Assembly (NCBI GenBank): GCA_012034575.1
Contig: JAAUPF010000016.1
Location: forward strand, 1-61,167
Length of the DNA stretch: 61,167 bases
Origin: Richelia sp. CSU_2_1
GTDB taxonomy: Bacteria > Cyanobacteriota > Cyanobacteriia > Cyanobacteriales > Microcoleaceae
Direction: 5' to 3'
This document shows positions 47,141 to 56,105 of this stretch, in pieces. The notes under the pieces were generated by a model. That model made no database searches. It was not told where the DNA came from and was given only the letters and a program-made list of their open reading frames with translations. The number at the start of each line of letters is the position of its first letter. The stretch's first letter is position 1. Made by a program: the position numbers and the translations under genes.

Positions 47141-48366
47141 TCAACGACCACAGCCTCGACAGTAGTAGACTTACGCCCATACTGTTTTGGTCTTACATAG
47201 CCTTCAGGAGCAATAACGCTGGTTCCCAACGTCAATAAGCGCAAGCCTTCATTTTTGATGTTTGTCGCCGCGTTGATGTCTCGATCGTGCTTTTGTCCAC
47301 AGTGAGGACATTCAAATTCACGTACCGATAGATCCATTTTTGGCAGTGGTTTCAAAGTATTGGAACAAAGATGAGTAGAAGCAAAGAATCGACCTATCTC
47401 CTTGTAAACCTTGCCCACCATTTCAGCTTTGTACTTGAGCATGGTGCAAAACATTCCCCAGCCAGCATCAGCAATTGCCTTGGCTAGATTATGATTTTTC
47501 ACCATGTTTCTCACTGCCAGATTTTCTACTACTATGACTTGGTTATTGTCCACTATCTTAAGGCAGCGCGTTGCGGGGGTCCCCCCCGTTGTAGCGACTG
47601 CCGCGCGCGATAGTTTGTGTAGAAAATCTTCACGAAATCTTTTGATTTTAGAATGAACCTTAGCAACTGCAAGCTTTGCTTTCCGCCGTTTATTTGAGGT
47701 TTGATCCTTCTTACGGGCGAGTTTTTTCTGCTTGCGAGCTAGATTCTTTTCATGCTTTTTAGTTGCCCTGGGATGTTGATATTTTGAGCCGTCAGAAGTG
47801 ACACAGAAATCAATCAAGCCAAGGTCCAGTCCAATAGTTTTACCATCGGAATTATATGCTGATGTAACCGTTTCGTCATCAACCAACATCGAAGCAAAGT
47901 ATCTACCATCGGGATTTTTACTTAGGGTTACGGTTTTGACTTTACCGTTGATGCCACGATGAACTTTAGCTGCAACTACTCCCAATTTGCCAGGAAATTT
48001 AATCTGACAATTGCTCAAGACTTTGACGTTTTGAGGATACTGAATAGATTGTTTTCCGTGACGAGTTTTAAAAGTTGGATACATTGCTCGACCATCAAAG
48101 AAGTTGCCAAAAGCCACGCCTAGATTCAAAACTGACTGCTGTAGGCATTGTGAGTAGCACTCAGATAACCATTCATATTCAGCCTTCCATAAAGGAATCG
48201 ACTTTTTCATGGTCATCACTGTAACGCCTTTTCCAGTCGCTTGGTAAGTGGCGGTCATCGTAGCCAAAGACTGATTCCAGACCCAACGAACACAACCAAA
48301 AGCCTGAGCAAGATGAACTTGCTGGGATTTTGTTGGGTAAATTCGGACTTTGACAGCTTTGAACAC
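47113..48366 (-). CDS. tnpB: TnpB, IS200/IS605 family (RNA-guided nuclease)
   Basis: 417 residues. N-terminal OrfB HTH (VWNQSLATMT), RuvC-like catalytic residues in TIGLDLGLIDF (Asp about 177), VIVVENLAV (Glu about 283) and HDRDINAATNI (Asp about 361). The zinc-ribbon has ECPHC at the second knuckle, but the first knuckle reads STHLCSNTLKPLP, with only one Cys where two are usual. About 15 extra residues (RAAVATTGGTPATRC) before the catalytic Glu are encoded by a 45-bp mobile palindrome. No tnpA is present. Known TnpB proteins cut DNA guided by an RNA from the element's right end; activity here is uncertain. Confidence 0.93.
   Translation of the reverse strand: MFKAVKVRIYPTKSQQVHLAQAFGCVRWVWNQSLATMTATYQATGKGVTVMTMKKSIPLWKAEYEWLSECYSQCLQQSVLNLGVAFGNFFDGRAMYPTFKTRHGKQSIQYPQNVKVLSNCQIKFPGKLGVVAAKVHRGINGKVKTVTLSKNPDGRYFASMLVDDETVTSAYNSDGKTIGLDLGLIDFCVTSDGSKYQHPRATKKHEKNLARKQKKLARKKDQTSNKRRKAKLAVAKVHSKIKRFREDFLHKLSRAAVATTGGTPATRCLKIVDNNQVIVVENLAVRNMVKNHNLAKAIADAGWGMFCTMLKYKAEMVGKVYKEIGRFFASTHLCSNTLKPLPKMDLSVREFECPHCGQKHDRDINAATNIKNEGLRLLTLGTSVIAPEGYVRPKQYGRKSTTVEAVVVEGRSPHSTR
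47562..47606. repeat. 45-bp palindromic mini-element inside tnpB
   Basis: GGCAGCGCGTTGC...CCCGTTGTAGCGACTGCC with terminal stem GGCAG/CTGCC. In-frame insertion in tnpB. A second copy lies at 57090-57135. Confidence 0.75.
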
Positions 48367-48629
48367 AATATTTAGAGCACAATATTTAGATTACTTCTTT
48401 GATTGTTCTAAGAATATTTTAGATGATAATATTGGTAAATGCAATGAATTTGTTCGCCTTCTCATACACCCGCCCATCTCCCATTCGCTTGCGCGTTTAT
48501 GTCTTGTGGGCGGGTGCTCTTCACGCGGCTCACTCGCCTCTGGTCCACGCGCGAAGCGAGTACGCTATCGCGCGAGGGATTCCCGTCGGTTCAGCTAAAG
48601 CAAAAATTAGGTACGATATTTAAAGATTA
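48367..48629. other. Gap upstream of tnpB with GC palindromes
   Basis: Holds a long-arm hairpin (CACCCGCCC at 48467 region with GGGCGGGTG downstream, followed by CTCTTCAC) that could be the element's left end, plus short GC palindromes (CGCGCGAAGCGAG, CGCGCGAGG). No gene. Confidence 0.45.
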
Positions 48630-49211
48630 TTATCGGCGAGGTTGAACGCTTCTGTACAACTTCAAATATTCCGATCGCACAGATTCATCAATTTCATCAG
48701 CTAAACTTTCAGGTAAGTTGAGATTTCGGATTAATTCCTGTACGTCTGCTAAATCTTTCAGTCGATCGGGTGCTGTCAATCCCGATGCTAATTTAAGTTC
48801 AATTAAAGTAGTTAGCCTGACAACTTTAATCCCATCTAACTCAACTGAAACAATTGCCGGATCGGGAAAACTAACAGACTTGGGCTTGCCGTCGCCAGGA
48901 AACTCACCCGATGTAATAATTTCTACCAATACTCCGGTGGTAGCATCTTTAAACATCTTTGTCGCCCCTGCAAATGCAGGTACAAAACCCCTGCCTACTA
49001 AGGACGATCGAAATTCTTCTAAACCTTCAGCAGTCATGAGCAAGTCTACATCTTGAGTTGCTCTAATGTAACCGTGAATATTTAAAGCCATGCCCCCAAT
49101 TACCGCGTATTCAATACCGGCTCTGGTAAGTTTATCTTTTAAATTTGCCAGAGTTTGATGTACCTTGCCCTGCTGCATAAAAAATAAGTCGAGTTCGATA
49201 ATTGACTGCAT
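48630..49211 (-). CDS. Nucleotidyltransferase-like protein (AbiEii/MNT type)
   Basis: 193 residues. The motif YAVIGGMALNIHGYIRATQDVDLLM is the GG-x-A...R-x-T-x-D-x-D nucleotidyltransferase core. The rest is helical with VRLTTLIELKLASGLTAPDRLKDLADVQELI, the family's conserved C-terminal helix. Proteins of this fold act as toxins in AbiE/MNT-HEPN systems, but no HEPN or AbiEi partner is adjacent. ATG at 49211 has GGGG about ten bases upstream; a second Met at 49178 is possible. Confidence 0.75.
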   Translation of the reverse strand: MQSIIELDLFFMQQGKVHQTLANLKDKLTRAGIEYAVIGGMALNIHGYIRATQDVDLLMTAEGLEEFRSSLVGRGFVPAFAGATKMFKDATTGVLVEIITSGEFPGDGKPKSVSFPDPAIVSVELDGIKVVRLTTLIELKLASGLTAPDRLKDLADVQELIRNLNLPESLADEIDESVRSEYLKLYRSVQPRR

Positions 49212-49317
49212 CGAATAGTACCCCTAACTTAACTAACCCCCTCTTTACAGGGGGTCTTATTATTTACAAATCTTCTATTTCGATCGGTCATGACTACAAA
49301 TGTCCTCGTGTCTCAAA

Positions 49318-49470
49318 TTATTGTAGTCAACCTGTAGTCAAACTTGCAAGTTTTGCACTCTTAACTAAATTATTTTAAGTAAAAAATAAATTACTGTAGT
49401 CAATCTGTAGTCAATTTTGGAAGTTTTGCAACTCAGATTTGAATAATTTTAATCAAAAAATAAACCCGAT
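49318..49470. repeat. Imperfect 76-bp tandem duplication
   Basis: Two copies of TGTAGTCAA(C/T)CTGTAGTCAA...AAGTTTTGCA...AATAATTTTAA...AAAAAATAAA. Located downstream of the tRNA-Phe 3' end (which points left). Confidence 0.65.
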
Positions 49471-49519
49471 TCTGCGATTGGAACGGGTTTTCGATGTTTA
49501 TTTTGGAATATTTTAGCTA

Positions 49520-49592
<73 letters not shown>

Positions 49593-49745
49593 AGATTTTT
49601 TTTGCGCTTGACTTGTTTTTTTGCGCTTGCCTATCATAGCAAACACGTACCGGATTTGGCAAGCACTTTTCCAAAATTTTTTTTCGATCGCCCGCAACCC
49701 CGCACCTGTAAGCTTAAATCTGCAACCTACAATCCAAAAAACGCA

Positions 49746-52493
49746 ATGGCACTGCAAAATCGGAGTACCGAGGGCGGTAACAGCCTGCTTGTCTTAAGTC
49801 TAATTTGGCTGCTGGGGGCAATTAGCGATCGCACTTGGTTTGCTGTCGATCGATCCGTCCCCGCTTGGGATCAGGCAGAATACTTGAATGGGGCGTTGAA
49901 TTACTTCGAGGTACTCCAGCATCCTCAGTGGCTTTCCGGCGAGTGGTGGACGAATTTTTGGCTGCTTTCGACGAAAATTCCGCCCTTGATTTTTATCGCG
50001 ACAGTGCCGTTTTTGCATTTTTTTGGGACTGGGGACGATCGGGCTACTCTCGTTCATTTATTATTTAGTGCAATTCTACTCGCTTCAGTTTATGGTTTGG
50101 GAATTACATTATTTAACCGGCAAGTAGGTTTGTGGGCCGCTGCAATTTGCATTTTGTTGCCGGGACTTTATCGCTTCCGCTTGCAATTTTTGCTCGATTA
50201 TCCGCTAACTGCTGCTGTTACTTTAACTTTCTTTTGTTTGACAATGTGGAAGAAGGAAGAAGGAAGAAGGAAGAAGGAAGAAGGAAGAGGGTTTTTGAAG
50301 GAAGAAGGAAGAGGGAAGAAGGAAGGAGGAAGAGAGAAGAAGGAAAAAGAGCCAATATTCTCCCCATCTCCCTCTCTCCCCCTCTCCCCCTCATCTTTCT
50401 TGTGGTCGATCGCCCTGGGAATTTCTCTCGGTTTATCCATCTTAGTTAAACATACTACTGTATTATTTTTCTTTACTCCGATCGCCTGGTTAATTGTCGG
50501 TATTGTACGGCAAAAAGCTTGGGGCAGATTGGCTCAATTATGCGGTGCTTTATTGCTGTCGGTTGTCGTGTTTGGTCCGTGGGCGAGAACTAATTGGCTG
50601 TTAATTTTGACTGGGGGAAAACGCGCTACTGTCGATTCTGCGATCGCCGAAGGAGATCCGCCGCTAAGTTCGATCGATGCTTGGATTTACTATTGGAATC
50701 ATTTGCCCGAGCACGTTTCTTTGCCTCTCTTGCTGGTTCCTTTAACGGGAGCGTTACTTTACGCGATCGCACATTTTAAAAACTCGGAGAAACCAACTTC
50801 TTTTGCTAAAATTAATTGGGCAAAATATCCTTTAGACTCGCTAAGCTGGCTGGCTGTTTTCTGGATGGGAGCTTATTTAATTAATTCCCTGAATATTAAT
50901 AAGGACGATCGCTACGTTTTACCTTATTTGCCAGTTTTAGCTATTTTCTTGGCTTACTGTTTGACGCTGTGGCCTGCTAGGTGGGGGCGGCAAATTCGCT
51001 GGAGTACAATTGGCTTTTCAATTGTCGCGATGCTGTTGCATATGTGGCCGATCGCAGGTGCATTGGGACACAGTTTCGTGCAAGTTATCAGTCCCGGAAA
51101 TTCGATCTATCCTTACTTGGGTAAAGAGTGGCCGCATCGAGAAGTAATTGCAGAAATTATCGACACGCAACCTTTCTTGCAATCTACTTTAGGCGTGTTG
51201 CCTTCAACGCCGGAAATCAACCAGCATAACTTAAATTATTACGGTGCTTTGGCGAATTCTCAAGTTTACGGGCGGCAGGTGGGAACGAATTTAAAACAAG
51301 TGCCTCAAGATGTACGATCGCTTTCTTGGTTTGTGACTAAAACTGGTTCGCAAGGCTCAATTCGGGAAAGAATTAAAAAAGCTCAAAATGCAGCAGTACA
51401 GGCGATCGAAACAGGCGATAAATTTCAGTTGCAAAAAACTTGGATTTTGCCGGACAATTCTAATTTGCATCTTTATCGCCAGCGGTTGCAGCCAGTGGAA
51501 GTTAAACCGTTGAATGAAGGACGCGATCGAGTAAAATTAGAGCGAGTTACTGTTGTCCAAAAAGCTGTTCCCGGACAGGTAGTTCCAGTTACTTATACTT
51601 GGTCTGGACCTTGGCAGCAGTTGCAATCTGGTTTGGTATTGGTAACTTGGAAAAATCGGCAGGCTAGGAATGTTAAACCGACAGCAACTGTCAAGATTTT
51701 ACACGATCGCGCGATCGCTGCTGCTACTTTACATCCGGGGATTTTGCACGCGGATAAATTTGTTGTGGGATTTCAAGTTGTCGATCGCACTGCAATGCTA
51801 GTTCCTCCTAATATTGTACCGGGAAATTACAGTTTAAAAGCTATTTATCTCAACCGCAAAACTGGCGAAACTTATCCGATCGACCTGCCTGCTGCTAGTA
51901 TTAAAATCGAGGCAAAACTTGGTAACGAAATTAACGCGACTAATGTGGGGGCTGTGCCTCCGTGCCCGCCCTCTACGCCATCAAATAAACCCTGCCCGCC
52001 TGCTAATATACCGGAGTTGGATTTGGTGACTCAATTGAGAATGATGGCGGTTAATTTACCTCAAGGATTGACGGGTTTAGAACCTGTTTTCGAGCAAATC
52101 GGACGCATCAATCAATACGATCCAAATCAAGATTATACCGCCCAGGCAGAACAAGCGTTAGCATATCGGTTGCAACAGGAACCAAATAATGTAGAATGGG
52201 CTTATGCTTTGGCATTTTCCCGAGTATTGCAACAAAAAGTTGCAGGGTCGATCGAGGCTTTAGAAAAAGTCACGCAGCTCGATTCTCAAAACCCTTATGC
52301 TTACGCTTATCTGGCTTTCGTACACCTGTACGCTTGGCATCCCAAAGCCGCTCAAATTGCTCTAAAACCCGCGATCGAACTCAATCCAAATTTGCCGGAA
52401 ATCAGAGTTTTAAACGGTGTTGCTAGTTTGATGCAAGGCAATCTCGTTCAAGCATGGCAAGATTTGCAATTCTTGAAAAAGTTGAACATTTAG
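49746..52493 (+). CDS. Membrane glycosyltransferase (GT39/ArnT-like) with C-terminal TPRs
   Basis: About 915 residues from the ATG at 49746; codons upstream are open but begin right beside the tRNA and look non-coding. N-terminal membrane region with DQAEYLNGAL (the luminal Asp/Glu motif of GT-C enzymes) and several hydrophobic helices to about 480. Then a soluble part and TPRs (about 800-915: VEWAYALAFSRVLQQKVAGSI, AYAYLAFVHLYAW). Two in-frame repeat insertions: a Lys/Glu/Arg stretch (about 168-200) and [18 protein letters not shown] (about 735-752). Predicted to transfer sugars from a lipid-linked donor; substrate unknown. Confidence 0.85.
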   Translation: MALQNRSTEGGNSLLVLSLIWLLGAISDRTWFAVDRSVPAWDQAEYLNGALNYFEVLQHPQWLSGEWWTNFWLLSTKIPPLIFIATVPFLHFFGTGDDRATLVHLLFSAILLASVYGLGITLFNRQVGLWAAAICILLPGLYRFRLQFLLDYPLTAAVTLTFFCLTMWKKEEGRRKKEEGRGFLKEEGRGKKEGGREKKEKEPIFSPSPSLPLSPSSFLWSIALGISLGLSILVKHTTVLFFFTPIAWLIVGIVRQKAWGRLAQLCGALLLSVVVFGPWARTNWLLILTGGKRATVDSAIAEGDPPLSSIDAWIYYWNHLPEHVSLPLLLVPLTGALLYAIAHFKNSEKPTSFAKINWAKYPLDSLSWLAVFWMGAYLINSLNINKDDRYVLPYLPVLAIFLAYCLTLWPARWGRQIRWSTIGFSIVAMLLHMWPIAGALGHSFVQVISPGNSIYPYLGKEWPHREVIAEIIDTQPFLQSTLGVLPSTPEINQHNLNYYGALANSQVYGRQVGTNLKQVPQDVRSLSWFVTKTGSQGSIRERIKKAQNAAVQAIETGDKFQLQKTWILPDNSNLHLYRQRLQPVEVKPLNEGRDRVKLERVTVVQKAVPGQVVPVTYTWSGPWQQLQSGLVLVTWKNRQARNVKPTATVKILHDRAIAAATLHPGILHADKFVVGFQVVDRTAMLVPPNIVPGNYSLKAIYLNRKTGETYPIDLPAASIKIEAKLGNEINATNVGAVPPCPPSTPSNKPCPPANIPELDLVTQLRMMAVNLPQGLTGLEPVFEQIGRINQYDPNQDYTAQAEQALAYRLQQEPNNVEWAYALAFSRVLQQKVAGSIEALEKVTQLDSQNPYAYAYLAFVHLYAWHPKAAQIALKPAIELNPNLPEIRVLNGVASLMQGNLVQAWQDLQFLKKLNI
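50247..50350. repeat. GAAGGAA heptamer array inside the glycosyltransferase gene
   Basis: About 100 bp of GAAGGAA/GAAGAGG units read as [15 protein letters not shown]. It lies between two membrane segments, so it probably extends a loop. Confidence 0.85.
51944..52010. repeat. GC-rich dispersed repeat inside the glycosyltransferase gene
   Basis: GTGGGGGCTGTGCCTCCGTG...CCCTGCCCGCC resembles the intergenic GGGGCGGTGCCCCCGTGCCC repeat at 14962-14999. Read as a Pro/Cys-rich loop. Confidence 0.6.
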
Positions 52494-52747
52494 CGAACAG
52501 CAGAATTCATAAAATTGTAGTTGAAAAAACTTGCGAAAAAACTGCTTTGAGGTGTCGATCGTAAATTGTAATGGCAAGCAGCGCACCCAGTGCGATCGAA
52601 AGCTTTGAAATCGCCTTTAAATCCACCTACCACACACCGATCCTAGGAATCAACCGGGTTTCTGGCTGCGACCTGCGTAAATCCCAGTTGAAAGCGTATC
52701 TTTACAATAATTTATAAATGCCTGAAAAAAGAGCTAATTTTCAGGTA

Positions 52748-52918
52748 AGTTTTGGGTAACATAAAATCACTAGCATCCAAGTTAACAAACTTCCCTGACA
52801 TGGGAAGTTGGAAAATAGTGCCGTAAATTCATCAATTCATCAAGTGCGCGCTTGCTGTTCGGGAATCCGAAAAGATGCAGCAAATTTGTAGTGCAAACTT
52901 GTAGCTAATATTAACTGC
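52748..52918 (+). pseudogene. Decayed copy of an ABC ATPase 3' region
   Basis: Aligns with 53717-53877 of the downstream ABC ATPase gene (TTTTGGGTAACATA, ATCCAAGTTAA, GAAATAGTGCCG, CCGAAAAGATGC...GCAAACT) with small indels and stops. It is the footprint of a partial tandem duplication. Confidence 0.75.
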
Positions 52919-52961
52919 TTCTCAGGTTCTTCCTGGGAACAGATTGTAGACTTCTATTTTC

Positions 52962-53954
52962 ATGCCAGAGATCGATCCGTCAAATTTTTCTCACCTTAAA
53001 AATATGACAAAAGAACTAGCGATCGACACTCGCGGACTCACAAAACAATTCGATCGACATATAGCTGTCAATGAGATCGATTTGCAAATAGCAGCCGGCG
53101 AAGTATGCGGACTGATCGGCCCTAACGGTGCTGGTAAAACTACTTTATTGCGAATGTTAGCGGCGGCTGAGGAACCGACTACAGGGGAAATTTATATCAA
53201 TGGCAAACGCTTGTTGCGCGATCGATCGAACCCTATTATCAAAGAGCGCATCGGCTTTCTTCCCGATGATTTTCCCCTGTACGACGACTTGACTGTTTGG
53301 GATTATTTAGATTACTTTGGCCGGCTTTACAACCTGCGGCAACCCCGCCGCCGAGAGCGGATTTACGCAGTTTTAGAACTGGTGCAATTAATTAACAAGC
53401 GCAACAGCTTAATTTCTACCCTGTCGCGGGGGATGAAACAGCGCCTGAGTTTGGGGAGAACTATTATTCACGAACCGCTGTTGCTGTTGTTAGACGAACC
53501 TGTTTCTGGCTTAGATCCGATCGCGCGATCGCACTTCCGGGAAATTATCAAAGCTTTGCAAGAAGCCGGGATGACTGTAATTATATCATCTCACGTCCTC
53601 AGCGATTTAGCCGAACTTTGCACCTGGGTTGGCATCATGGAATTCGGATATCTTGTCGAAAGTGCGCCTTTGCAAGAACTTTACAAACGCCTGAGCAAAC
53701 AGTTAATTTTTATGTCCGTTTTGGGTAACATAGAAGCACTAACATCCAAGTTAAACAACTTTCCTTGCATAGAAAGTTGGGAAATAGTGCCGGAAACCGA
53801 TCGAGTTTGCGCTCACTTTTCAGGAAGCCGAAAAGATGCTGCAATTTTATTGCGCAAACTCGTAGCGGCTAACATTCCGCTAACTGAATTTCACTGCACT
53901 CAAGAAGACTTAGAAACCATTTTCCTCAAAATGGGACACCAGCAAGCATCTTAA
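52962..53954 (+). CDS. ABC exporter ATP-binding protein
   Basis: 330 residues. Walker A GPNGAGKTT, signature LSRGMKQRL, Walker B LLLLLDEPVSGLD and switch His SSHVLSDL are intact. The C-terminal extension (about 230-330) is the type seen in Nod/ABC-2 exporters. Start at 52962 or at the Met 14 codons in (53004), which better matches the family. The membrane gene follows after 82 bp, containing heptamer repeats, so the two form a transporter of unknown substrate. Confidence 0.92.
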   Translation: MPEIDPSNFSHLKNMTKELAIDTRGLTKQFDRHIAVNEIDLQIAAGEVCGLIGPNGAGKTTLLRMLAAAEEPTTGEIYINGKRLLRDRSNPIIKERIGFLPDDFPLYDDLTVWDYLDYFGRLYNLRQPRRRERIYAVLELVQLINKRNSLISTLSRGMKQRLSLGRTIIHEPLLLLLDEPVSGLDPIARSHFREIIKALQEAGMTVIISSHVLSDLAELCTWVGIMEFGYLVESAPLQELYKRLSKQLIFMSVLGNIEALTSKLNNFPCIESWEIVPETDRVCAHFSGSRKDAAILLRKLVAANIPLTEFHCTQEDLETIFLKMGHQQAS

Positions 53955-53990
53955 ATAGTTGACAGTTGACAGTTGACAGTTGTCAATTGT
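53954..53990. repeat. ACAGTTG heptamer array
   Basis: Short run of ACAGTTG units between the ABC ATPase and permease genes. Confidence 0.8.
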
Positions 53991-54036
53991 CCACTGTTAA
54001 AAGCTTGAACAAAAATATCCAGTTACCTAATAACCT

Positions 54037-55737
54037 ATGACACTTAACTTACTTGACCAAATCGGCAATTGGAATCCCCAGTTATTTCGAGAAATCAAAG
54101 GTCGCTTGAAAATGGGCAATATTGCGATCGCATCTGCCCTTTCCCTCAGCGGTCAACTGCTGCTATTCTTGTATTTTCGCGCTCAGATACCCGTCGCCCC
54201 TCCTCCTGGGCAGTACATTTACCCAACGTACAGCATATTTTGCACTAAATTTGATGCCAGTAATAATGAGTTCAAATGCGTCAGGGATGCCTTGGGAAAC
54301 TTTCCCATTAATTGGCAATATTGGTGGCTAAACTTGTTTATTTATCTGAGTATATTTAGCGCGATCGTGCTATTAGTAGCCGGCACTTATATGCTAGTGG
54401 GCGACTTAGATAAAGAAGAACGCCACGGCACTCTGAACTTTATTCGTTTCAGTCCCCAGTCTGCCAAAAGCATTTCGATCGGCAAAATTCTCGGCGTTCC
54501 AATTTTACTGTATCTAGCAGCAATTTTGGCAGTACCGCTGCACTTTTATAGTGGATTAGTTGCTAAAGTTCCCTTGCATGGAATTTTAGGTTTTTATATA
54601 GCAGTTGTAGCTAGCTGTGGTTTATTTTACAGTGCTGCCATGCTATTCGGTTTGACAACAAGTTGGTTGGGAGGGTTTCAACCTTGGTTGGCTAGCGGTG
54701 CGGTTTTGTTTTTTATTACCTTAGCTTTTAATATGCCATCACAAGGCTATCCTGCTAATTACTGGATAACATTTTTGTCACTGGTTGCTGACTTGATAAC
54801 ATTTCTGTCACCGGCGGCTGTTTTGAAATTATCAGTCATTCGAGTTATCGGCTCAATTGTTGAAAACAGCTATTATGAATTGGGCTTAGCTGAAAGTTTC
54901 GATAAAGTGCAGTGGTTTAGCTTGCTAGTTGGTACAAAACTAGCGTTTGCTACTGCTTTGTCTTTGTTGGTTTGCGGTACGGGAACCTATTGGCTGTTGC
55001 AGGGATGGCAGCGCCGTTTTTCCAACCCCAGCGCTACAGTTTTGAGCAAGCGACAAAGTTATTTATTTGTTGCCTGCTGTCAAGCAATATTTTTAGGTTT
55101 TTTCCTCCCATTCAACTCCCGAAACTCCGCTGAAATTGTTTTGAGTTTACTGATTTTTAATTGGATATTTTTCTTGGTTTTAATTGCAGCTTTAACACCT
55201 GACAGACAATCTTTGTACGATTGGGCGAGGTATCGAAAACAAATCGTTCCGAGCAATCGGAAGTTGTGGCTGCGCTACCTGCTACTTGATTTAATTTGGA
55301 GCGAAAAAAGTCCGGCCGTAGTTGCGATCGCCCTTAATTCCATGATTCCGCTCCTGATTTTAATACCTTGGCTGCCACGGGATCAAAGTTTAGAACTTGT
55401 ACTTATCTGGGTAGTTCTTGAAACAAATCTCATCACGATCTACGCCACCATTGCCCAGTTATTCCTATTGGCAAAAAATAGATACCCAGCAGTTTTAGCG
55501 TTAACTTTCGCAGTTAGTACGATCGCATTCTTCGGATATTTGATATTCCTGGTATACCTACTGGAAAATACCATTTGGCACATCTTTGGCGATCGATGGA
55601 CTGATTTGATATCTTTAATATTAATGTTGCTCATGATTATCGGTCCGTGGACTGTGTTGGTGTTGTTGAATCTGAAATTGATGCGACAATTAAAACTCGC
55701 CGGAGAATCAGCTTCTAAAGCACTGCTGAAAGCTTGA
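54037..55737 (+). CDS. ABC-2-type membrane protein
   Basis: 566-residue integral membrane protein with about 10-12 hydrophobic helices (the first near residue 30; VFGYLIFLVYLLENTI and LISLILMLLMIIGPWTVLVLL near the C-terminus). No ATPase motif. Coupled by position to the ABC ATPase upstream, so it is the probable export channel; the substrate cannot be inferred. Ends just upstream of a leucine-rich remnant. Confidence 0.8.
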   Translation: MTLNLLDQIGNWNPQLFREIKGRLKMGNIAIASALSLSGQLLLFLYFRAQIPVAPPPGQYIYPTYSIFCTKFDASNNEFKCVRDALGNFPINWQYWWLNLFIYLSIFSAIVLLVAGTYMLVGDLDKEERHGTLNFIRFSPQSAKSISIGKILGVPILLYLAAILAVPLHFYSGLVAKVPLHGILGFYIAVVASCGLFYSAAMLFGLTTSWLGGFQPWLASGAVLFFITLAFNMPSQGYPANYWITFLSLVADLITFLSPAAVLKLSVIRVIGSIVENSYYELGLAESFDKVQWFSLLVGTKLAFATALSLLVCGTGTYWLLQGWQRRFSNPSATVLSKRQSYLFVACCQAIFLGFFLPFNSRNSAEIVLSLLIFNWIFFLVLIAALTPDRQSLYDWARYRKQIVPSNRKLWLRYLLLDLIWSEKSPAVVAIALNSMIPLLILIPWLPRDQSLELVLIWVVLETNLITIYATIAQLFLLAKNRYPAVLALTFAVSTIAFFGYLIFLVYLLENTIWHIFGDRWTDLISLILMLLMIIGPWTVLVLLNLKLMRQLKLAGESASKALLKA

Positions 55738-55769
55738 AAAAGCAGGGAAATAATCGCGATCGAACTTGC

Positions 55770-56075
55770 GCCAGGGTGAATTTTTACAGTCCCTCTACAA
55801 AGGTGCTGGAGGCACAACCGAATTCAATTGGAGATACAGGAGCAGAAATTATCGCTCATTTCCTGATGCGCGATCGAACTCTGATACAACTTAACTTACA
55901 AAAAACTGGTATTTCCGCGCGGGGTAAAATGATTCTTTCTAATGCATTGAAAAGCAATCAAAAAATGTGCTATCTTATTCTAGATGGTCGGCTCAATGCC
56001 AAAGTTGAATCATTGTTAGAACGCAATCGTTCGCTCAATCCAAATTATGAATTAGAAAAGCCTCGCGCGCTCAAA
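55770..56075 (+). pseudogene. Leucine-rich-repeat remnant in frame with the next gene
   Basis: Codons read NSIGDTGAEIIAHFL, LIQLNLQKTGI and MCYLILDGRLNAKVESLLERN, i.e. ribonuclease-inhibitor-type LRR units, without a proper start. The frame happens to stay open into the BtuF-like gene. Probably a fossil of a separate LRR gene; a true fusion is less likely. Confidence 0.6.
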
Positions 56076-56105
56076 TACAAAAACATTAAATATCGGGATT
56101 TAATT

